Program-made: the position numbers and the translations under genes
In this document: positions 1-8,516 of the stretch, piece after piece
Layout of the letters: the number at the start of each line of letters is the position of its first letter
How positions within the stretch are numbered: position 1 is the first letter of the stretch
The notes under the pieces: model-generated
Seen by the model: only the letters and a program-made list of their open reading frames with translations
The model's database searches: none
Told to the model about the DNA's origin: nothing
Assembly: GCF_011170125.1 (NCBI RefSeq)
Contig: NZ_BLLN01000005.1
Coordinates: 868,001-932,000 of the forward strand
Origin: Streptomyces diastaticus subsp. diastaticus
GTDB taxonomy: Bacteria; Actinomycetota; Actinomycetes; Streptomycetales; Streptomycetaceae
Length of the DNA: 64,000 nucleotides
Direction: 5' to 3'

Positions 1-1856
1 GTCACGTCGATCAGGGTGAGGGCGGCACGGGGCACGGCGGTGCCGTCGGAGTGCTGGACGCTGCCGCACACCGCGACCCCGGCGGTGTGGCCGGTCCGGG
101 CGGCGGGCAGCTGCGGGGCGGTCGGCGCGGCGGGCGCGGGCACGGCCTGCGGTTCGGCGGCGGGGACGGGAGCGGGCCGGGACGCGGCGTGGGACACGAG
201 GGGGGTCTCCTTGAGGAAGAAGGCGAGCAGCAGGCCCAACAGGAGGACCGGCACGAGGAAGAGGAAGATCCGGGGCATGGCGTCGGCGTACGCCTGGATG
301 TACGGGTCGCGCAGGGCGGCCGGCATGGCGTGCACCGCCTGCGGGGTGATCGCCTCGGCGTCGAGGGCGCCGGCCGGCGCCCCGCCCGGCAGCCGGTCGG
401 CGAGGGCGTCGGTGAGGCGCTGGGCGAAGAGGGTGCCGAAGACGGCCGCGCCGACGCTGCCGCCGATCTGCCGGAAGTAGTTGTTGGCGCTGGTGGCGGT
501 ACCGAGGTCGGCCTGGCGGACGCTGTTCTGCACGGCGAGCACCAGCACCGGCATGATCAGGCCGATCCCGGCGCCGAGCACGGCCATCCAGATGCTGTAG
601 TGCAGCCGGGAGGTGCCGGTCTCCAGCAGGGAGAGCAGCCACATGCCGAGCGCGGCGAGGACACCGCCCGCGATCGGGTACGGGCGGTAGCGGCCGGTCC
701 GGCTGATGAGCTGGCCGGAGAGGATCGAGGCGCCGACGACCCCGCCCATCATCGGCAGCATGAGCAGGCCGGACTCGGTGGCGCTGGCACCGTCGACCAT
801 CTGGAGGAAGGTCGGCAGGTAGCTGGCGGCGCCGAACAGCGCGATGCCGACCACGGCGCCGATCAGGCCGGTGATGTTGAAGATCGACTGGCGGAACAGC
901 CGCAGCGGGATGAGCGGTTCGGCCGCGTGGCGCTCGGCGAGGAGGAACAGCACGGCCGAGACGACGGCCCCGGCGCTCAGCGCGAGGATGGTCCGCGACC
1001 CCCATGCGTACTCGGTCCCGCCCCAGCTGGTCAGCAGCACCAGGCAGGTCGAGGCGGTGGCCAGCAGCAGGATGCCGAGGACGTCGAGGCGGCCCCGGGT
1101 GGCGGGCTTGGGGAGTTTGAGGACGACGGCGACCACGGCGAGGGTGACGAGGCCGAAGGGGACGTTGAAGTAGAAGCACCAGCGCCACGAGAGGTGGTCG
1201 GTGAAGAAGCCGCCGAGCAGCGGTCCGGCGACCGAGGCGAGACCGAAGGAGGCACCGATCAGTCCCATGTAGCGGGCGCGTTCCCGGGGCGGCACGATGT
1301 CCGCGATGATCGCCTGCACCCCGATCATCAGGCCACCCGCCCCGAGCCCCTGGAGGGCGCGGAAGGCGATGAGTTCGTCCATCGAACGCGACCAGCCGGC
1401 GAGCCCCGAGCCGACGATGAAGACGACGATCGCGAACTGGAAGACGCTCTTGCGGCCGAAGAGGTCGCCGAGCTTGCCGTAGACCGGCAGCGAGACGGTC
1501 GAGGTGAGCAGGTAGGCGGTGATGGCCCAGGACATCTTGTCGAGGCCGTGCAGCTCGCCGACGATCTTCGGCAGCGCGGTGGCCACGATCATCTGCTCCA
1601 GCGCGGCGAGCAGCAGGGCGAGCATCAGCCCGACGAAGACCATCCGGACCTGGCGGGGACTGAGCTCCTGGTCACCGGTGGCGGGGGCGGCGGCCCCGCC
1701 ACCGCCGGGGGGAAACGCTTCACCGGTCGCCAGGCGCACGGTGGGCGCGTCGGCGGCGGCGTACGCCCCCTCGGGCCCCGGGACGCCGGCCGGCGCGGGA
1801 GTCCCGGCGGGTTCCTCCCCCGAGGCCGTCCTGTGCTCCAGCGTCGTCCCGCCCAC
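1..1856 (-). CDS. MFS drug exporter (DHA2/EmrB-QacA type), 3' end cut by window edge
   Basis: Proton-coupled multidrug exporter of the 14-helix DHA2 family in the inner membrane. The GTG start at 1856 follows a GAGGGGAG ribosome site. About 70 Pro/Gly/Ala-rich cytoplasmic residues come first, then the first helix with [17 protein letters not shown], then the loop [11 protein letters not shown] typical of MFS motif A. Hydrophobic helices follow until about residue 550. The protein does not stop after the last helix. A Pro/Ala linker leads to a segment reading [18 protein letters not shown] at the window edge, which resembles the start of a carboxypeptidase-regulatory-like beta-sandwich seen at the C-terminus of some Streptomyces MFS proteins. 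The frame is still open at base 1, so at least 618 residues are present and the true end is unknown. Substrate cannot be told from sequence. Confidence 0.9.
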   Translation of the reverse strand, partial: MGGTTLEHRTASGEEPAGTPAPAGVPGPEGAYAAADAPTVRLATGEAFPPGGGGAAAPATGDQELSPRQVRMVFVGLMLALLLAALEQMIVATALPKIVGELHGLDKMSWAITAYLLTSTVSLPVYGKLGDLFGRKSVFQFAIVVFIVGSGLAGWSRSMDELIAFRALQGLGAGGLMIGVQAIIADIVPPRERARYMGLIGASFGLASVAGPLLGGFFTDHLSWRWCFYFNVPFGLVTLAVVAVVLKLPKPATRGRLDVLGILLLATASTCLVLLTSWGGTEYAWGSRTILALSAGAVVSAVLFLLAERHAAEPLIPLRLFRQSIFNITGLIGAVVGIALFGAASYLPTFLQMVDGASATESGLLMLPMMGGVVGASILSGQLISRTGRYRPYPIAGGVLAALGMWLLSLLETGTSRLHYSIWMAVLGAGIGLIMPVLVLAVQNSVRQADLGTATSANNYFRQIGGSVGAAVFGTLFAQRLTDALADRLPGGAPAGALDAEAITPQAVHAMPAALRDPYIQAYADAMPRIFLFLVPVLLLGLLLAFFLKETPLVSHAASRPAPVPAAEPQAVPAPAAPTAPQLPAARTGHTAGVAVCGSVQHSDGTAVPRAALTLIDV

Positions 1857-2298
1857 GTCACTCTCCCCTCGTCGCGCCGCGCCGACTGCGCCGACAACTG
1901 GCGCCAAGTCTGCGCGCCCGCACACAAGTCGGGGCAAGAGGGGCGACACGCGACCAAGGCCGGACAGGCGGCATCCGGGCCGGTGGGAGCGTTGCGGGCG
2001 ACAAGGCGCCGCCCGCGAAAACCACTCGAAACGGTGAGGTGACAGCGCGCCCAGGTCGACGGGAACGCGCCCGTAAGGGGCGTCGCGCGCGGGCGGCTCC
2101 CTCTGGCTCCCAGCCCTCCGCCCCGGCCGGCGACCGCGCCCGCCGGCGACCCGCGCCCCGCCGGCGGCGCCGCACCACGGTCCAGCCGGGTCGACACGGC
2201 AGCCCGGGCGCGGGCCCCGGAGCGGAAGGCGACGTCCGGGTGCGCCGGGGCGAGCCGGCACCGGGCCGAGCCACGCCCCCGGCCGCGCCCGGGCAGCC
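1857..2298. other. Intergenic region, no gene seen
   Basis: This 442-bp stretch lies upstream of the exporter and downstream of the SRPBCC gene. Its open frames are Arg/Pro/Gly-rich with no recognisable family, so I treat them as shadows. It must hold the exporter promoter, but I see no convincing -35/-10 pair or operator. Confidence 0.5.
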
Positions 2299-2742
2299 TC
2301 ACTTCTCCAGCGCGGCCGCCAGCTTCGCCAGCGTCTGGTCGTGGATGCGGGCCAGCCCCTTGGGGGCGAAGGTCCGCTCGAAGAAGCCGCCGATCCCGCC
2401 GGCCCCGTTCCAGACGGTGCGCACCTGGACCCGCGCTCCGCCCTGCCCGGCCGGGGTGACCGTCCACGTCGTGACCATGGAGGAGTTCCGGTCGGTCTCG
2501 ACCAGCTCGCCGTCGGAAGGCTCCTTGACGTCGAGCAGGCAGTCCCGCACCCGCTTGCTGGTGGCCTGGAGCTTCCAGTGGACGACGGTGCCGTCGCCGT
2601 CGCCGCCCTCGCGCACCTCGTACTCGCTGTACTGCTCGGGAAGGACCGTACGACGGGTACCGCTGTAGTCGGCCAGCGCGTCGAAGACGTCGTCCGGCTT
2701 CGCCGCGATCGTCCGCTCCGTCGTGGCCTCGACCTGTGCCAT
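2299..2742 (-). CDS. SRPBCC (START/Bet v1-like) family protein
   Basis: A 147-residue cytosolic protein of the SRPBCC helix-grip fold, the polyketide-cyclase/START-like group that binds small hydrophobic ligands. It starts [20 protein letters not shown], the usual first strand plus the 'DVFDALADY' helix. It then shows a long beta-sheet region with alternating polar residues, and ends with a C-terminal helix ([18 protein letters not shown]) that closes the cavity. The ATG at 2742 was chosen because GGAAG lies 7 bases upstream and the family begins here. A longer in-frame start at 2790 lacks a ribosome site. The gene diverges from the radical SAM gene. Ligand and role are not predictable. Confidence 0.85.
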   Translation of the reverse strand: MAQVEATTERTIAAKPDDVFDALADYSGTRRTVLPEQYSEYEVREGGDGDGTVVHWKLQATSKRVRDCLLDVKEPSDGELVETDRNSSMVTTWTVTPAGQGGARVQVRTVWNGAGGIGGFFERTFAPKGLARIHDQTLAKLAAALEK

Positions 2743-2841
2743 GTCCACTTCCTCCAGCACTCGGGTTACGGGTCGGACAAAGCCAACCACCCCGGCCCCG
2801 GCCGCTCAAATCCCCGCCGGGGGCACCCCGCGGCGATCATG

Positions 2842-2855
2842 CGAACAGATGTTCT
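2842..2855 (+). promoter_or_regulatory. LexA (SOS) box upstream of the radical SAM gene
   Basis: CGAACAGATGTTCT matches the actinobacterial LexA operator CGAAC-N4-GTTCG at nine of ten fixed bases. It lies 30 bases upstream of the ATG at 2886 and overlaps a plausible -10 (TATTGT, 2855-2860), so bound LexA would block the promoter. This predicts DNA-damage induction of the downstream gene. Confidence 0.75.
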
Positions 2856-2885
2856 ATTGTGGCGGACGACGTCAGGAGGAAGACC

Positions 2886-3917
2886 ATGCGCTGGGAGAAC
2901 CTTGCCGAGCAGCCGGTCCGCCCGGGCTCCGACGCCGCGCTCTTCGGAGCCGACGCCGTCGTCACGCGTACCGTCGACACCCCTGGATTCAGGGGAATCA
3001 CCTTTCACGAGATCCGCGCCCGTTCGATCGTCAACCGCGTTCCGGGCGCCTCACGGATGCCGTTCACCTGGACGGTCAACCCGTACCGGGGGTGCAGTCA
3101 CGCCTGCGTGTACTGCTTCGCCCGCAAGACCCACAGCTACCTCGACCTCGACACGGGGCTCGGCTTCGACTCGCAGATCGTCGTCAAGACCAACGCCCCC
3201 GAGCTGCTCCGCCGCGAGCTGGGCGGGCCGCGCTGGCGCGGCGGCCACATCGCGATGGGCACCAACGTCGACTGCTACCAGCGGGCGGAGGGCCGGTACC
3301 GCCTGATGCCCGGCATCATCGAGGCCCTGCGCGACCACGCCAACCCGTTCAGCATCCTGACCAAGGGCACGCTGATCCTGCGCGACCTGGACCTGCTCAC
3401 CGAGGCCGCCGCCGTCACCGACGTGGGCATCTCGGTCTCCGTCGGCTTCACCGACCGCGAACTGTGGCGCACCGTCGAACCGGGCACCCCCGCCCCCGAA
3501 CGCCGCCTGGACGTCATCCGCGCCCTGGCCGAACGCGGCATCGACTGCGGCGTCCTCATGGCCCCCGTCATCCCCTGCCTCGGCGACCACCCCGACCAGC
3601 TCCGCGCGACCGTCCGCGCCATCGCCGAGGCCGGCGCCACCTCGGTCACCCCGCTCGTCCTCCACCTGCGCCCCGGCGCCCGCGAGTGGTACTTCCAGTG
3701 GCTCACCGAGCACCACCCCCACCTGGTCCCCCACTACGAACGCCTCTACGCCTCCGGCGCCTACGCCCCCAAGAGCTACCAGCGCCGCATCACCGGCCAG
3801 GTCCACGAACTGGCCCGCGAGTACGGCATCGGACCGGCCCGGTCGGGGGCGGCCCGGCGGATAGGGCCGCAGCCGGAGGCCGCGGCGGCGGAGCCGGAGC
3901 AGCTGACGCTGCTGTGA
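2886..3917 (+). CDS. Rv2578c-family radical SAM protein (spore photoproduct lyase-like)
   Basis: A 343-residue radical SAM enzyme related to mycobacterial Rv2578c and the SplB-like group. The cluster-binding motif is C70-x3-C74-x2-C77 inside NPYRGCSHACVYCFAR, which coordinates the 4Fe-4S cluster that cleaves S-adenosylmethionine. The ATG at 2886 follows AGGAGG by 6 bases. A TIM-barrel-like repeat follows, with GTNVDCYQ and MAPVIPCLGDH blocks and a basic C-terminal tail. Substrate is unknown for this subfamily. The LexA box directly upstream argues for a role in the DNA-damage response. It is transcribed away from the SRPBCC gene and no other gene is obviously in the same operon. Confidence 0.88.
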   Translation: MRWENLAEQPVRPGSDAALFGADAVVTRTVDTPGFRGITFHEIRARSIVNRVPGASRMPFTWTVNPYRGCSHACVYCFARKTHSYLDLDTGLGFDSQIVVKTNAPELLRRELGGPRWRGGHIAMGTNVDCYQRAEGRYRLMPGIIEALRDHANPFSILTKGTLILRDLDLLTEAAAVTDVGISVSVGFTDRELWRTVEPGTPAPERRLDVIRALAERGIDCGVLMAPVIPCLGDHPDQLRATVRAIAEAGATSVTPLVLHLRPGAREWYFQWLTEHHPHLVPHYERLYASGAYAPKSYQRRITGQVHELAREYGIGPARSGAARRIGPQPEAAAAEPEQLTLL

Positions 3918-4082
3918 GGCGGGAGGGGGCGGCTCCCCCGGGCGCGCGACCAGCCACGCGCTGCGACATGTGCCCCCGGCCACGCCGACTGTCGGACGAA
4001 TCGCCCACCCGGGGCACCGGTGTCCGGGACGATCGCCGGGGGCCGCAGGGTGCGGTGCCCGACTCCGCACCCTGGAGGCCAT

Positions 4083-5687
4083 GTGAACAGACGTGTCCTG
4101 GCGCTGTGCGGCGCCGCCGCCTCGGTCGCCGTCCTCGTCCCGGCCGCGCCGTCGTCGGCGGTGTCCCGAGCCCCGGCCGAAGCACCGGCCGCGCCGCCGG
4201 CGATCCGGTGGAGTGACTGCGCGACCGAGGCGTACCCGACGCTCCAGTGCGGCACGGTGCGGGTTCCGCTCGACCACGCCAGGCCCGACGGGCGGCGGAT
4301 CACGCTGGCGCTCAGCCGCGTGCCGCACACCGCGAAGTCCTCACTGGGGCCGCTGCTGGTCAATCCAGGCGGGCCCGGCGGCAGCGGGCTGAGCCTGGCC
4401 GGGCACGTGGCGGCGGCGCTGCCGAAGGAGGTGGCGGCCCGGTACGACGTGGTCGGCTTCGACCCGCGCGGGGTCGGCGGGAGCGAGCCCGCGCTCGACT
4501 GCCGCCCCGGCCACTTCGCGGCCGTACGCCCCGACACCCTGCCGCTCACACCGGCCGTGGAGCGCGCCAACACCGAACGCGCCGCCGCCTTCGCGGCCGC
4601 GTGCGGCGAGCGGCACGGGGACCTGCTGCCGTACCTGGACACCCGCAGCGCGGCCCGCGACCTCGACGTGATCCGGGCCGCGCTCGGCGCCCCGCGCATC
4701 AGCTACCTCGGTTACTCGTACGGCACCTATCTCGGCGCCGTCTACGCCAAGCTCTTCCCGGAGCGGGTGCGGCGCCTCGCCCTCGACTCGGCGGTGGACC
4801 CGGACGGCGTCTGGTACGCCGACAACCTCGCCCAGAACCGCGCCTTCGAGGACCGTCACCGCGCCTTCCTCGCCTGGGTCGCCCGGCACGACGCGGTCTA
4901 CGGTCTGGGTACCGACCCGGCCACGGTGGAGCAGGCGTGGTCGCGGATGCGGGCGGCCGTCGCCGCCGACCCGGCCGGCGGCACGGTCGGCGCGGCGGAG
5001 CTGGAGGACACCTTCGTGCCGGGCGGCTACTACGACGGCTACTGGCCCCGGCTGGCCACCGCCTTCGCCGCGTACGCCGAGGACGGTAAGAGCGCCCCCC
5101 TGGTCGCCGCCTACCGGGCGCTGGCCGAGAGCGACGCCTCCGACGACAACGGGTACAGCGTCTACACGGCCGTGCAGTGCCGGGACGCCGCGTGGCCCCG
5201 CCGGTGGAACCAGTGGCGGGCCGACGCCTGGCGGGCGCACGCGAAGGCGCCCTTCCTGACCTGGAACAACACCTGGTACAACGCGCCGTGCGCGAGCTGG
5301 CCCGTCCCGCCGCTCACCCCGCCGGACGTCACCAACACCGCGATCCCCCCTGCCCTCGTCCTCCAGGCGACCGGCGACGCGGCCACCCCGTACGAGGGCG
5401 CCGTCTCGCTCCACCGGAAGCTGCGGGGCTCCTCGCTGGTGGTCGAGGAGGGCGGCGGCAACCACGGGGTGACGCTGGGCGGCAACGCCTGCCTCGACGG
5501 GCACCTGGCGCGCTACCTCGCCGACGGCACCGTGCCGCGCGCTTCCGGCACCGGCGAGGCGGACGCGACCTGCGACCGGCTGCCCGAGCCCGAGCCGGAG
5601 CCGGCCGCGGCGAAGGGCACGACGCCGGACACGGCGGGGCGCGCCCAGGGCCTGGCGCTGCACGGCCTGCTCCCCGGGCGCGGCTGA
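4083..5687 (+). CDS. Secreted alpha/beta hydrolase, tripeptidyl-aminopeptidase (SlpD/SlpE/Tap) type
   Basis: A 534-residue exported hydrolase of the Streptomyces tripeptidyl aminopeptidase family, which removes N-terminal peptides outside the cell. It starts with a GTG at 4083 behind GGAGG. The signal peptide runs from VNRRVLALCG to the alanine-rich cleavage region near residue 27. Mature sequence begins with the family block IRWSDCATE. The oxyanion-region motif NPGGPGGSG is at about 94-102. The nucleophile Ser212 sits in GYSYGTYLG, the acid Asp in QATGDAATPYEG and the His in GGGNHGVTLGG near the C-terminus, so the triad is complete. Length fits the family (about 500-540). It ends 8 bases before the convergent HEAT-repeat gene. 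Confidence 0.88.
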   Translation: MNRRVLALCGAAASVAVLVPAAPSSAVSRAPAEAPAAPPAIRWSDCATEAYPTLQCGTVRVPLDHARPDGRRITLALSRVPHTAKSSLGPLLVNPGGPGGSGLSLAGHVAAALPKEVAARYDVVGFDPRGVGGSEPALDCRPGHFAAVRPDTLPLTPAVERANTERAAAFAAACGERHGDLLPYLDTRSAARDLDVIRAALGAPRISYLGYSYGTYLGAVYAKLFPERVRRLALDSAVDPDGVWYADNLAQNRAFEDRHRAFLAWVARHDAVYGLGTDPATVEQAWSRMRAAVAADPAGGTVGAAELEDTFVPGGYYDGYWPRLATAFAAYAEDGKSAPLVAAYRALAESDASDDNGYSVYTAVQCRDAAWPRRWNQWRADAWRAHAKAPFLTWNNTWYNAPCASWPVPPLTPPDVTNTAIPPALVLQATGDAATPYEGAVSLHRKLRGSSLVVEEGGGNHGVTLGGNACLDGHLARYLADGTVPRASGTGEADATCDRLPEPEPEPAAAKGTTPDTAGRAQGLALHGLLPGRG

Positions 5688-5694
5688 GCCCCGC

Positions 5695-6264
5695 TCATCG
5701 CGGCAGCCGGTCCAGCGCGCCCCGGGCGACGATCGCCAGCCCGGGGCGCGTCAGCGCCGCCCGCAGCACGGGCCCGGCACAGGGGTCGCCCAGCTCTCCG
5801 AGGCCGTCGGCGCAGGCGAGGGCGACGGCCTGGTAGCGGTCGCCCGGGGCGAGCCGGCGCTCCAGCACCGCGATGAGCGCGGGCACCGCCTCGGGGGCGC
5901 GCAGGGCGACGAGCAGGCGCACCGGGTGCAGGGCGTAGGCGACGCGGAGTTCGTTGGTGGCGAGGGCGGCGGCGGCCCGGGCGGTCCTCGGGTCGCCCAG
6001 CCGGGCGAGGGCGTGGGCCGCGGCGGCGCACCGGGCGGGTTCGCGGTGGTTGAGCAGCAGCACCAGCGTCTCGAAGGCCCGCCGGTCCCCGGCCACGCCG
6101 AGCCGGAAGGCCGCCAGTTCCCTTGCCCACAACGGCTCCTGGGGAGCGGTGAGCACGGCGTTCAGCTCCTCGTCGCCGGCGGCCGCGAGCCACTCCACCC
6201 GGGGGTCCTCCCCGGCCTCCTTGGAGACCCGCGTCAGCAGGCTCCGCCACACATCCTGGTCCAT
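5695..6264 (-). CDS. HEAT-repeat protein
   Basis: A 189-residue all-helical protein made of about four HEAT-like repeats, visible as the recurring pattern AAAHALARLGDPRTA, VRLLVALRAPEAV and ADGLGELGDPCAGP. HEAT repeats give an elongated protein-binding surface and no catalytic residues are visible. There is no signal peptide or membrane segment. The ATG at 6264 begins MDQDVWRSLL. It converges on the secreted hydrolase gene and diverges from the AraC regulator. Partner and role unknown. Confidence 0.75.
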   Translation of the reverse strand: MDQDVWRSLLTRVSKEAGEDPRVEWLAAAGDEELNAVLTAPQEPLWARELAAFRLGVAGDRRAFETLVLLLNHREPARCAAAAHALARLGDPRTARAAAALATNELRVAYALHPVRLLVALRAPEAVPALIAVLERRLAPGDRYQAVALACADGLGELGDPCAGPVLRAALTRPGLAIVARGALDRLPR

Positions 6265-6381
6265 TCCCCGACCCTAGGCCGGGACCGGCGCCGGTATCCG
6301 GGGAATGTCCGAATCCGACGGTTCCGGGCACGGGCGACGGGCCACCGGCGGGGGCGCGGCGCGACCTCATAGGCTGAGGCC

Positions 6382-7206
6382 GTGCGAGAGGCCGACACCC
6401 CGGCCGGTTCCCCCACCACGGGGGGCCGGCGCGTGACCCAGGAGACCCGGACGCTGCCCGCGCACGCGCCCGGCGCGGTGGAGACGCCCTTCGTCATCCA
6501 GGGGTACGAGGAGGTCGTCGCGTACGACACCGCCTGGAACGACCACTCCCACCCCTTCCACGAGTTGCTCTGGAACGAACGGGGCGCCTCCTCGGCGATC
6601 GTGGGATCCCGGATCTGGACCATCACTCCGGCGGTCGGGCTGTGGATGCCCGCGGGCACGCTGCACAGCGGGGTGGCGGCCGCCGGCACTTGCCTGCGCG
6701 CCTGCTTCTTCGGCTTCCGCACCACCGCGTCGATCTCCGACGCCCCGGTGGCGGTCGAGATCACGCCGCTGCTGCGACTGCTGCTCGAACGGCTCGGCGA
6801 ACCGGAGCTGCGACGCGCCTCCCGCGCGGCCACCGAGGCGCTGGTCCTCGACGTGCTGGCACCCGCGCCGCGCGAACTGCTGGTCCGCCTCCCCTCCTCC
6901 CCCCTGCTGCGCCCGATCGCCGACGCGGTGCGCGAGGACCCCGGGGACCGGCGGACGCTGACCGACTGGGCCGCCGCGCGCGGCGTCAGCCCGCGCACGC
7001 TCACCCGTGCGTTCACCGCGGAGACGGGTACGAGCTTCGCGCGGTGGGTCGGGGCGGTCCGCGCCCAGCACGCGATCGGGCTGCTGACCCGGGGCTGGGA
7101 GGTGGAGGCCGTGGCGGAGCAGGTCGGCTACCGGTCCTCCAGCGCGTTCGGCGCCGCCTTCCGCCGGGCGACCGGGCTCACCCCGGGGGCGTTCCGGCCG
7201 AGTTGA
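6382..7206 (+). CDS. AraC-family transcriptional regulator with cupin sensor
   Basis: A 274-residue DNA-binding regulator. The N-terminal half is an AraC-type cupin, with the metal/ligand motif HSHPFHELLW and the strand WMPAGTLHSG. The last 100 residues hold the double helix-turn-helix, with DWAAARGVSPRTLTRAF as the first recognition unit and VAEQVGYRSSSAFGAAFRRA as the second. The GTG at 6382 is preceded by a GAGG-like site. It lies 266 bases upstream of, and in the same direction as, the siderophore-import operon, so it may act on it together with the iron repressor. That link is inferred from position only. Confidence 0.87.
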   Translation: MREADTPAGSPTTGGRRVTQETRTLPAHAPGAVETPFVIQGYEEVVAYDTAWNDHSHPFHELLWNERGASSAIVGSRIWTITPAVGLWMPAGTLHSGVAAAGTCLRACFFGFRTTASISDAPVAVEITPLLRLLLERLGEPELRRASRAATEALVLDVLAPAPRELLVRLPSSPLLRPIADAVREDPGDRRTLTDWAAARGVSPRTLTRAFTAETGTSFARWVGAVRAQHAIGLLTRGWEVEAVAEQVGYRSSSAFGAAFRRATGLTPGAFRPS

Positions 7207-7321
7207 GCGGGCACCGACACCGCTTCGCTCCCCTCGCCTCACGTGGCACGGGAGCAGTGCCGCGCGTCGTCGCGCCGCCCCGCGTGTCCTGATCGCTACA
7301 GCGCATGTCGCATCCGGTTGA

Positions 7322-7351
7322 TTGCGACACGCCACCCGCCTCTCATAAAGT
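7322..7351 (+). promoter_or_regulatory. Probable promoter of the siderophore-import operon
   Basis: TTGCGA at 7322-7327 and TAAAGT at 7346-7351 are separated by 18 bases, a plausible vegetative sigma pair. The iron box begins 2 bases after the -10, which is where a repressor would block initiation. Assigned by eye only. Confidence 0.5.
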
Positions 7352-7353
7352 AC

Positions 7354-7372
7354 GAAGGCAAGCCTTACCTAA
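7354..7372. promoter_or_regulatory. Iron box (DmdR/IdeR-type operator)
   Basis: The 19-mer read on the minus strand is TTAGGTAAGGCTTGCCTTC. This matches the Streptomyces/mycobacterial iron-repressor consensus TTAGGTTAGGCTAACCTAA closely, with an almost perfect left half. It lies about 100 bases upstream of the lipoprotein start and just below a -10 element. It predicts repression by Fe(II)-loaded DmdR and expression under iron starvation. Confidence 0.88.
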
Positions 7373-7472
7373 GTTGCTTGAGCAAGCGTGGTGCGCCTTC
7401 CGCGACGGCACCCCCTGCCCTCACGCGGGAGAGAAGCGCCACCCCCGACACCCGAAAGCTGGGCACGCACCC

Positions 7473-8516
7473 ATGTCCTCACACCGCCTTCGCCTGGTCG
7501 CAGCGGCCGCCGCCCTGCTCACCGTCTCCGCCTGCGGCAGCGGCGCCGAGTCCGAGAGCGCCGACGGCAAGGAGCAGAAGGGCTCCGCGAGCGGCTTCCC
7601 CCTGACCGTCGAACACGCTCTGGGAAAGACCACCATCCCCGCCGAGCCGCGGCGCGTCGCCACGGTGAACTGGGCCAACCACGAGGTGCCGCTGGCCCTC
7701 GGCGTCGTACCGGTCGGCATGGCGGCGGCCAACTTCGGTGACGACGACGGCGACGGGGTGCTGCCCTGGGTCGAGGAGAAGCTGGACGAGCTGAAGGCCG
7801 ACACCCCGGTCCTCTTCGACGAGACCGACGGCATCGACTTCGAGGCGGTGGCCGACACCGAGCCCGACGTGATCCTGGCCGCGTACTCGGGGCTGACCCG
7901 CAAGGACTACGACACGCTCAGCAAGATCGCCCCGGTGGTCGCCTATCCGGACGCCCCCTGGGCCACGCCGTGGCGCGAGATCATCCGCACCAACAGCGAG
8001 GCGCTCGGCATGTCCGGCGAGGGCGAGAAGCTGATCAAGGAGCTGGACGGCGAGATAGCCGCCACCGCCGCCAAGTACCCGCAGCTCAAGGGCAAGACGG
8101 CGATGTTCATGACGCACCTCGACCCCAACGACGTCAGCGAGATCGGCTTCTACACCACGCACGACACCCGGACGCAGTTCTTCCTCGACCTCGGGATGAA
8201 GACCCCTGGCAGCATCGAGAAGGCGTCGAAGGGCACCGAGAAGTTCGCGCTGACGCGGAGCGCCGAGCAGATCGACACCTTCGACGACGTCGACATCGTC
8301 ACCGGCTACGGCGACGAGAAGGGCGAGCTGCTCGAGAACGTCAGCAAGGACAAGGTCCTCTCCAAGATGCCCGCCATCGACCGCGGTTCGGTCTACCTGC
8401 TGCCCGGCAGCTCCTCGCCGCTGGCCACCGCCGCCAACCCGACGCCGCTGTCGATCTCCTACGTGCTGGACGACTACGCCGCCGCGTTGGCCGAGGCCGC
8501 GGACAAGGTCAAGTGA
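7473..8516 (+). CDS. Ferric-siderophore-binding lipoprotein (ABC importer)
   Basis: A 347-residue extracellular lipoprotein of the FecB/FhuD type (class III periplasmic-binding-protein fold) that captures ferric siderophore for the adjoining permease. The ATG at 7473 begins MSSHRLRLV, then a hydrophobic stretch and a VSAC lipobox with Cys21 as the lipid-modified residue. Mature sequence has the family's PAEPRRVATVNWANHEVPLALGV block. In-frame starts further upstream, such as 7305, would place the iron box inside the coding region, so they are rejected. The last codons overlap the next gene (GTGA), giving translational coupling. Which siderophore is bound cannot be told. Confidence 0.92.
   Translation: MSSHRLRLVAAAAALLTVSACGSGAESESADGKEQKGSASGFPLTVEHALGKTTIPAEPRRVATVNWANHEVPLALGVVPVGMAAANFGDDDGDGVLPWVEEKLDELKADTPVLFDETDGIDFEAVADTEPDVILAAYSGLTRKDYDTLSKIAPVVAYPDAPWATPWREIIRTNSEALGMSGEGEKLIKELDGEIAATAAKYPQLKGKTAMFMTHLDPNDVSEIGFYTTHDTRTQFFLDLGMKTPGSIEKASKGTEKFALTRSAEQIDTFDDVDIVTGYGDEKGELLENVSKDKVLSKMPAIDRGSVYLLPGSSSPLATAANPTPLSISYVLDDYAAALAEAADKVK

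Noticed and set aside
51..2042. Very long open frame on the plus strand opposite the MFS gene
   Set aside because: It is the antisense shadow of the exporter. The translation is His/Gly/Asp/Gln-rich low complexity and the minus strand gives a clean membrane protein.
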